In this document: positions 60,601-64,000 of the stretch, piece by piece
How positions within the stretch are numbered: the stretch's first letter is position 1
How the letters are laid out: every line of letters begins with the position of its first letter
Assembly: GCA_920105625.2 (NCBI GenBank)
Contig: CAKKTE020000328.1
Location: forward strand, 4,154,001 to 4,218,000
From: Clusia tigrina
Taxonomy: Eukaryota > Arthropoda > Insecta > Diptera > Clusiidae
Direction: 5' to 3'
DNA length: 64,000 nucleotides
Program-made: the position numbers and the translations under genes
Notes under the pieces: generated by a model
Database searches by the model: none
Told to the model about the DNA's origin: nothing
The model's input: the letters and a program-made list of their open reading frames with translations, nothing else

Positions 60601-62908
60601 TCACTACACCAAAGTGAGGAAGGTACCAGGTTGTAGGACTATGTCTCTCAGCAGCCTCTGGTGACAACAATTTGGCGTACCCCTTGTCAATGTATTTGGC
60701 GACCTCCGTTTTATATCTGGCTGCAAATGCGGCATCCCGGGACATCTTCCCCTCAATATTTAACAGGCGCTGCTTGGCCATAACATAGCTCTGCGGCAGC
60801 TTAGTGGCATCGTTGCGCCATAATAGACCAACTTCACAGTGTTGGCCGATGTTTTGTGTGGTCTCAATCAATATTTTTCTTGCTCTGGCGTTCTCATCTG
60901 ACTCCAGGACTGTGCTGGTGCTGCGGACTCCAAAACTTTCTACAGAAAAGTACTCTTCGACTAATCTGTTCAGTTGTGTTAAAGTAGATGCTTCTTTGAC
61001 GTGCAACACCCTTGACATTGAGGTGGTGCTTGAGTGAAGTGGCCCATATGCCACCCAACCCAACATAGTTGCCGCAGCGATAGGTTGATCTGGACCGGCG
61101 GCGACAGTTTTCTCTGATATGCCTAAAAAACTATTATCCAATCCCAGCAGCAGGACTGGCTTGGCGGCTTGGTAGCTGGCGATTGGCACATCTGTGAAGT
61201 GCCCATGCTGTTGCTTGATGAATGTCTGCATTGGTAAGTTAAGCTGCTTCACGGTGCGTACGTTTCTGAGTGGGTACTCCTGGCCACCACACTCTGCACG
61301 TACGTTCAAGCTTACTTTTTTCGATGGCTCCGTGATTTGCTTCTCTCCATACCACTGAAGCGTCAGCTGTGCAGTAGGGCCTTTGAGACCAAGTTGATTT
61401 GCGATGGTCTCTTCAAGAAGTGAGACCGAAGAACCTTCATCAAACATCGCAAATACAGGTATGCTACCACGTGGACCAAACAGCACCACGGGTAGTATCT
61501 TAAATAAGCTTGACTGCTGGTGTTGACGGCAGTTAAGCACATGCTCGACATCCTCTGGTTTCAGCTCTGCTAGCGGCTTAGTTGTCTGGTGCAGTAAGTT
61601 GTGATGCATACGGGTGCATCCATTTATACCACATGCATGCCTTGCCTGGCAACTCAGCACGTTATGCCCTCTATGCAAGCAGGCAAAACAAAGGCGGTGA
61701 CGCTTTACCAAAGTCCATTTGTCATTTGTATTAAGCGCCTTAAATTGACGACATGCGCTCAGTTTGTGGCTCAAATTGCATTGCACACAACTGAGTTGTT
61801 GCTGTTCCACTTGAGGTTCGGTGCTATGCAAAACGCGACGTGGAATAGCACCTCGTGATATGGTCTGACGGTTCTGAAGGTTACCTTGTTGCACCCCTTG
61901 GTGCGGCTGCGGGGGTTGATGTTGGCGCAAAGCTGTACTAGCTATGGCTGGCATCAAGCTCACTACCTTTGCGAGTTCACTAACCCAGTCGGCAAAGGCT
62001 TCAACGGTGGCATAAGGCGTTATATTGGAGGCGTGTCGACTCCATTCATATTGCTTGGTGGGCGGAAGCTTTCCAATAAGCTGCTCAAGAAGAGTAGGGT
62101 TGGCCAAATGGTGATCGCATTTTGCTGACTTAAAAAAGGCGACAATATTTCGGACGCGGTTTGAGAATTCCAACACTTGCTCAAGTCGATTCTCATAAAT
62201 CGGTGGGAACTGCTGCACCTTTTGCAGCTGCGAGCGGATCAATAAGTCAGAGCGTCCAAAATTGAACTCTAACTCCTGCATGACTTTGGTCACGTCGTCA
62301 GGATATATGAGTAGTGACGTCACAGCGCGCTTCGCATTCCCTTGAAGTGCCTTATGCAAACGCATAAGGTTCTGGCGATTATTATAACCAAATTCATTGG
62401 TCGTGTCTCTGAAGTTGGCTAAAAACAGGGGCCAATCTTCAGGGTTTCCATCGAAAGATGGCAGTGGATATAACTTACCGCCGGGGCTATCGATAAAAGT
62501 CATGACACCATTATACGGCGTCGATGTACTTGGTGGCTGCGATTGAGGCATCTGCTGTGGTTGCTGCGTCGACGTTTGTGGCAGCGGTGATTGCACACTT
62601 TCATGAAAGGAGGATTCATTACCCCCAACAACGGATGCACCCCTATCCACTCGAGTGCGAAGTTGTTGAATCTCTATTTGGCCACGATGCGTCTCTTTAC
62701 GTAGTTCGTCAACAGATTCGCGCAGTATATTTACACTGCTGAGAAGCTGCGCCAGTTGTTCACTAGTTACAACTGCTTGCGGCTGCGCTTGGCCTTGTGT
62801 TCCCTCGTTGGCCATTTCTATTACTCTGCTGTCCAATGAATCCGAGCTTTCCTCTCTGTCGTCTACTCTTGCTGATTCTAATTTTTTTGATTTCGTTCGA
62901 GTCAACAT
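57608..62908 (-). CDS. gag-pol: BEL/Pao Gag-Pol polyprotein (1766 aa)
   Basis: This is one uninterrupted frame for capsid, protease, reverse transcriptase/RNase H and integrase, which copy the element's RNA and insert it. Seen: a Gln/Ser/Pro-rich N-terminus after a short predicted coiled coil (about 50-90); a DUF1759-like gag region (about 145-320, SFDGNPEDWPLF); Cys/His clusters at 374-386, a CCHC knuckle at 407-420 (C407, C410, H415, C420) and C426/C431/H435/H436; a protease motif D490-EGSS; RT with D823 and YVDD at 900-903 (60200-60211); RNase H acids D1087, E1130, D1160; an integrase zinc site around H1394-H1398 and C1429/C1432, and catalytic D1465, D1527, E1577; a DUF5641-like tail about 1650-1750. 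No key residue appears lost and no env follows. The first ATG has T at -3; M32 (GAAATGG) has a better context and may be the real start. The stop TAA lies inside the LTR. Confidence 0.96.
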   Translation of the reverse strand: MLTRTKSKKLESARVDDREESSDSLDSRVIEMANEGTQGQAQPQAVVTSEQLAQLLSSVNILRESVDELRKETHRGQIEIQQLRTRVDRGASVVGGNESSFHESVQSPLPQTSTQQPQQMPQSQPPSTSTPYNGVMTFIDSPGGKLYPLPSFDGNPEDWPLFLANFRDTTNEFGYNNRQNLMRLHKALQGNAKRAVTSLLIYPDDVTKVMQELEFNFGRSDLLIRSQLQKVQQFPPIYENRLEQVLEFSNRVRNIVAFFKSAKCDHHLANPTLLEQLIGKLPPTKQYEWSRHASNITPYATVEAFADWVSELAKVVSLMPAIASTALRQHQPPQPHQGVQQGNLQNRQTISRGAIPRRVLHSTEPQVEQQQLSCVQCNLSHKLSACRQFKALNTNDKWTLVKRHRLCFACLHRGHNVLSCQARHACGINGCTRMHHNLLHQTTKPLAELKPEDVEHVLNCRQHQQSSLFKILPVVLFGPRGSIPVFAMFDEGSSVSLLEETIANQLGLKGPTAQLTLQWYGEKQITEPSKKVSLNVRAECGGQEYPLRNVRTVKQLNLPMQTFIKQQHGHFTDVPIASYQAAKPVLLLGLDNSFLGISEKTVAAGPDQPIAAATMLGWVAYGPLHSSTTSMSRVLHVKEASTLTQLNRLVEEYFSVESFGVRSTSTVLESDENARARKILIETTQNIGQHCEVGLLWRNDATKLPQSYVMAKQRLLNIEGKMSRDAAFAARYKTEVAKYIDKGYAKLLSPEAAERHSPTTWYLPHFGVVNPHKPDKLRIVFDAAAAISNVSLNSVLLKGPEHAQPLLAIMHKFRQGGIAVAGDIQEMFSQVRIRAEDQDSQRFLWRDGNSAEPIRVYSMMSMIFGAICSPCCAEYIKNVNAAQFLPHMPGGAKAIIDNTYVDDLVISFDDVQEAEKVMFEARKINAAAGFTLRNFVSNCKKLQVKLNGQVKQQEVVNTELQPTTEKVLGMFWNSGVDRFEFHFKFHRIPRQVLEYRRTPTKRELLGIVMAIYDPFGLLANITIFAKLLLQSLWKRKIQWDEQLPSDLEKQWFAWWNVFQGVKNFSVPRCLSYLLPNGDDIQLHIFVDASESAFTAVAFLRVCKANEVEVAFVAAKTRCAPAKGMTVPRLELQAAVLGSRLKTSIEDCHDFKINATTFWSDSKTILLWLRSTTRKYKQFVAYRIAEILATSTPMQWRWIPTSMNVADDATRAKLAQYVEQDSRWILGPDFLCQEEIHWPREAGMLLSEHCVSEEAVNQVLHIINTDNILDSLIKFSSYMKTLRVTAWIFRFIRNAKSRSRQFGELTAAEVSDAEKFVCCRVQYESFADEMSALRASTGISKTSAIFKLTPMLYPDGLLRVNGRIDAANYIPESARRPIILPQKHRVSQLIMKHYHQKRHHQNDCLTINEMRQKFWVPHARTLLKRIKRDCVICITARAKPSVPLMGQLPTDRLTPYVRPFTYSGVDYCGPFCVAIGRRREKRWVALFTCLTTRALHLEVAEDLSTDAFLICFRNFVNRRGVPIRIRSDNGTNFIGAQKEFRQENRLFDVDRVRRAMSKENIEWIFNCPANPSAGGCWERLVRCVKRLLQRTLKDEAPRLETFRSALIEAENIINSRPLTELPITHEEEEPLTPNHFLSGCLNSTQTPAPEDEKICLRKQWRIAQNLKDRLWKRWIVEYLPQLLHRQKWRSTASPLRVDQLVVVCDPVLPRSQWVKGRIIEVFTAKDGQVRSAAVRTSRGIIRRPASKLAALSFVDPSMNPPGGGMSH
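57619..57629 (-). other. Polypurine tract (plus-strand DNA primer site)
   Basis: On the coding strand GGGAGGTGGGA ends exactly where the 3-prime LTR begins. A purine run in this place primes second-strand synthesis in LTR elements. One T interrupts it. It also encodes Gly residues near the end of gag-pol, so coding and priming functions overlap. Confidence 0.8.
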
Positions 62909-63371
62909 TTATTTTTCTTTTATATAAGGTCTGTTCAATTTCAACAGCTGCTTGGTTCGGCACTGCAATACCGATCGAAAATTATTTGCAGCAGTTTGTT
63001 CTGGTCGAATCGATTAATTTTGAAATTAACAGATGTCGGTAATGTTGTTCGTATTTTTGAAGAAATGGCTGTTGCAAATTATCAACCCTTGTTGATGACG
63101 TCACAAAATGCTCTCGGAAGCACTAGCGCTCCGAAGGCGAAGTATGGCAGTATTTGTTTTGCGATGGCTTTGACGATGCAAACAAATCTTGAAACAGCTC
63201 GGCGGTGGCTATTCAAGTCTAGCGATCTAGGTGATTTCTTCTTTGATCCTGTAAGTATAATTACCTGAAGCAGTACGGCGGTGACTGCACGGAGTATATA
63301 ATTCCTAATAATTATCACAATGGCGGTGAAAATGCTGTGGTGGCAGCGGAAGAAAGCAAATTCTAAAACTT
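62909..63371 (-). other. Retrotransposon leader (5-prime untranslated region)
   Basis: This 463-bp stretch between the 5-prime LTR and the gag-pol start should hold the tRNA primer site and packaging signal. No primer site beginning TGG is visible in the first 50 bases after the LTR on the coding strand. A 78-codon upstream frame (63318-63082, minus) opens with M-I-I-I-R and has no recognised domain; it could be a chance frame or affect translation. A perfect TGACGTCA palindrome lies at 63096-63103. A TATATAAAAG string lies at 62917-62926, too close to the ATG to act as promoter for this start. Confidence 0.75.
63096..63103. promoter_or_regulatory. CRE-like palindrome TGACGTCA in the leader
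   Basis: This is an exact 8-bp match to the consensus bound by CREB/ATF-type bZIP factors. Leader enhancers are known in some Drosophila LTR elements, but an 8-bp match can be chance and no function is shown here. Confidence 0.3.
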
Positions 63372-63636
63372 TGTAATTATATTTGTAATTATTCTAAAAC
63401 TTTTGTAATTATATTTGTAATTATTTGTTTACAAGATTAAAAATTATTAATTCACATTTCAATTATATTTGTGGTGTGGTTGGTTTAAATTTCAGTGCCA
63501 GCTTCTTGGTTGTTTAGAATTTGCTGCTTCCTTCTCGGCTGCTCGTCTGCTACTCACTCGTTCGTTCAAAAATTACCGGACGAGTTTGTACTTCGGCGAG
63601 ACATTTTACGGCGAAGACAGAGCTTTTAGTGCGACA
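63372..63636 (-). repeat. 5-prime LTR of the BEL/Pao element
   Basis: This LTR is 265 bp and identical by eye to 57354-57618, and should contain the promoter. I see no good TATA box in it. The 32-bp tandem step lies at the inner end of this copy (63372 and 63404), and part of the repeat (ATTCTAAAACTT, 63360-63371) continues into the leader beyond the LTR edge. Confidence 0.95.
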
Positions 63637-63641
63637 GGTAG
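63637..63641 (+). repeat. Target-site duplication, right copy (GGTAG)
   Basis: This is an exact match to 57349-57353 and is immediately followed by CATAGCTTTGAGCG, the expected continuation of the satellite monomer. Confidence 0.96.
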
Positions 63642-64000
63642 CATAGCTTTGAGCGATAGCTTAAATTGACAAGAGGCTCGAGTACTTTATTGTTACAAAA
63701 TTTCAAGGTTTATGACGCTCCAGTAAAAAGTTACAAGCATTTAAATGTTGCAAACTTTGATAGGTATAGGTCCTACAGTATAGAAGTTAGGGCTATTTGA
63801 AGTTTTATCAGTGTTTGATTTGGAACTCAAGGGTAGCATAGCTTTGAGCGATAGCTTAAATTGACAAGAGGCTCGAGTACTTTATTGTTACAAAATTTCA
63901 AGGTTTTATGACGCTCCAGTAAAAAGTTACAAGCATTTGTATGTTGCAAAATTTGATAGGTGTAGGACGTACCGAATAAAAGTTAGGGCCATTTGAAGTT
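63637..64000 (+). repeat. Satellite DNA array, continuation right of the retrotransposon
   Basis: The array resumes exactly at the target-site duplication, at GGTAGCATAGC, in the same phase and orientation as before the insertion. The first monomer carries the rare subtype marks GCATTTAAATG and ATAGGTCCTACAG, and the next has TTTGGAACTCAAGG. This is the same monomer order as at 54408-54771 and 46569 onward. I see one substitution against the 54 kb copy near the window end (ACCGAATAAA for ACCGTATAAA). The array runs off the window. Confidence 0.97.

Larger units (their letters stand above)
57354..63636 (-). mobile_element. Complete BEL/Pao LTR retrotransposon
   Basis: The element is 6283 bp: two 265-bp LTRs, a 463-bp leader and one intact gag-pol frame, flanked by a perfect GGTAG duplication. 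The domain order gag, protease, reverse transcriptase, RNase H, integrase, the DUF1759-type gag and the DUF5641-like C-terminus are known marks of the BEL/Pao superfamily. No second frame for an envelope follows the pol region. Identical LTRs and the absence of stops or frameshifts point to a very recent insertion and possible autonomy (inference). It lies antisense to the orientation in which the satellite is written here. I cannot name the family; it resembles drosophilid BEL elements. Confidence 0.96.

Noticed and set aside
57705..62742. Numerous plus-strand and off-frame minus-strand frames of 60-103 codons across the gag-pol region
   Set aside because: They are shadows of the long gag-pol frame, with no domains and no conserved start context.
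63255..63275. A tiny intron in the leader (CAGGTAATT ... ACTTACAGG on the minus strand)
   Set aside because: The donor-like and acceptor-like strings are only about 16 bases apart, too short for splicing.
63318..63354. TGGTGGCAGCGG on the plus strand near the 5-prime LTR as a tRNA primer site
   Set aside because: It starts with TGG but is on the wrong strand for an element coded on the minus strand, so it cannot serve as the primer site.

Overview
The window holds no ordinary single-copy gene. It is one long block of satellite DNA with a single LTR retrotransposon inserted near its right end. Bases 1-57353 and 63637-64000 are a head-to-tail tandem array of a roughly 196-bp, AT-rich monomer, about 290-295 copies all in the same orientation. 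Between the two parts, at 57354-63636, lies a complete 6283-bp BEL/Pao-class retrotransposon on the minus strand.

The organism is an animal, most likely an insect. The single-frame BEL-type gag-pol with no env resembles drosophilid BEL elements, so a Drosophila-like fly is my best guess, but I do not recognise the satellite family. The setting is heterochromatin (pericentromeric, centromeric or sex-chromosomal); which one cannot be told from sequence alone.

Layout of the satellite. The array is a patchwork of monomer subtypes that have been copied in blocks of several monomers. Visible copied blocks include 1-4388 repeated at 7985-12372; 17341-18944 at 19669-21279; 18890-20307 at 23759-25176; a 3225-bp tandem duplication at 25685-28909/28910-32134; 30297-33100 at 34824-37630; 37053-38062 at 39203-40212; 48341-50901 at 51672-54232; and a 15-monomer, 2941-bp higher-order unit seen around 44.5-49.3 kb and again from 53.9 kb to the retrotransposon. 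Shortened or chimeric monomers mark old break-and-rejoin points and were themselves amplified. The short open frames scattered through the array recur because the repeat recurs and are not credible genes.

Layout of the retrotransposon (minus strand, so read right to left): 5-prime LTR 63372-63636, leader 62909-63371, one uninterrupted 1766-codon gag-pol frame 62908-57608, a purine-rich tract against the 3-prime LTR, and the 3-prime LTR 57354-57618. The LTRs are 265 bp each and identical by eye, and the element is flanked by a perfect 5-bp duplication (GGTAG). The protein carries a DUF1759-type gag region, a zinc knuckle, aspartic protease, reverse transcriptase (YVDD), RNase H and a D,D,E integrase with a C-terminal DUF5641-like segment. 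It is therefore a young, structurally complete copy. It sits in one copy of the 2941-bp satellite unit, and the uninterrupted versions of the same site are still present at 46569-46573 and 54408-54412, so the insertion came after, or did not take part in, the spread of that unit.

I found no sign of a novel gene system. The points worth a second look are the nested duplication history of the array, the insertion with its in-window empty sites, and oddities at the LTR/leader boundary.
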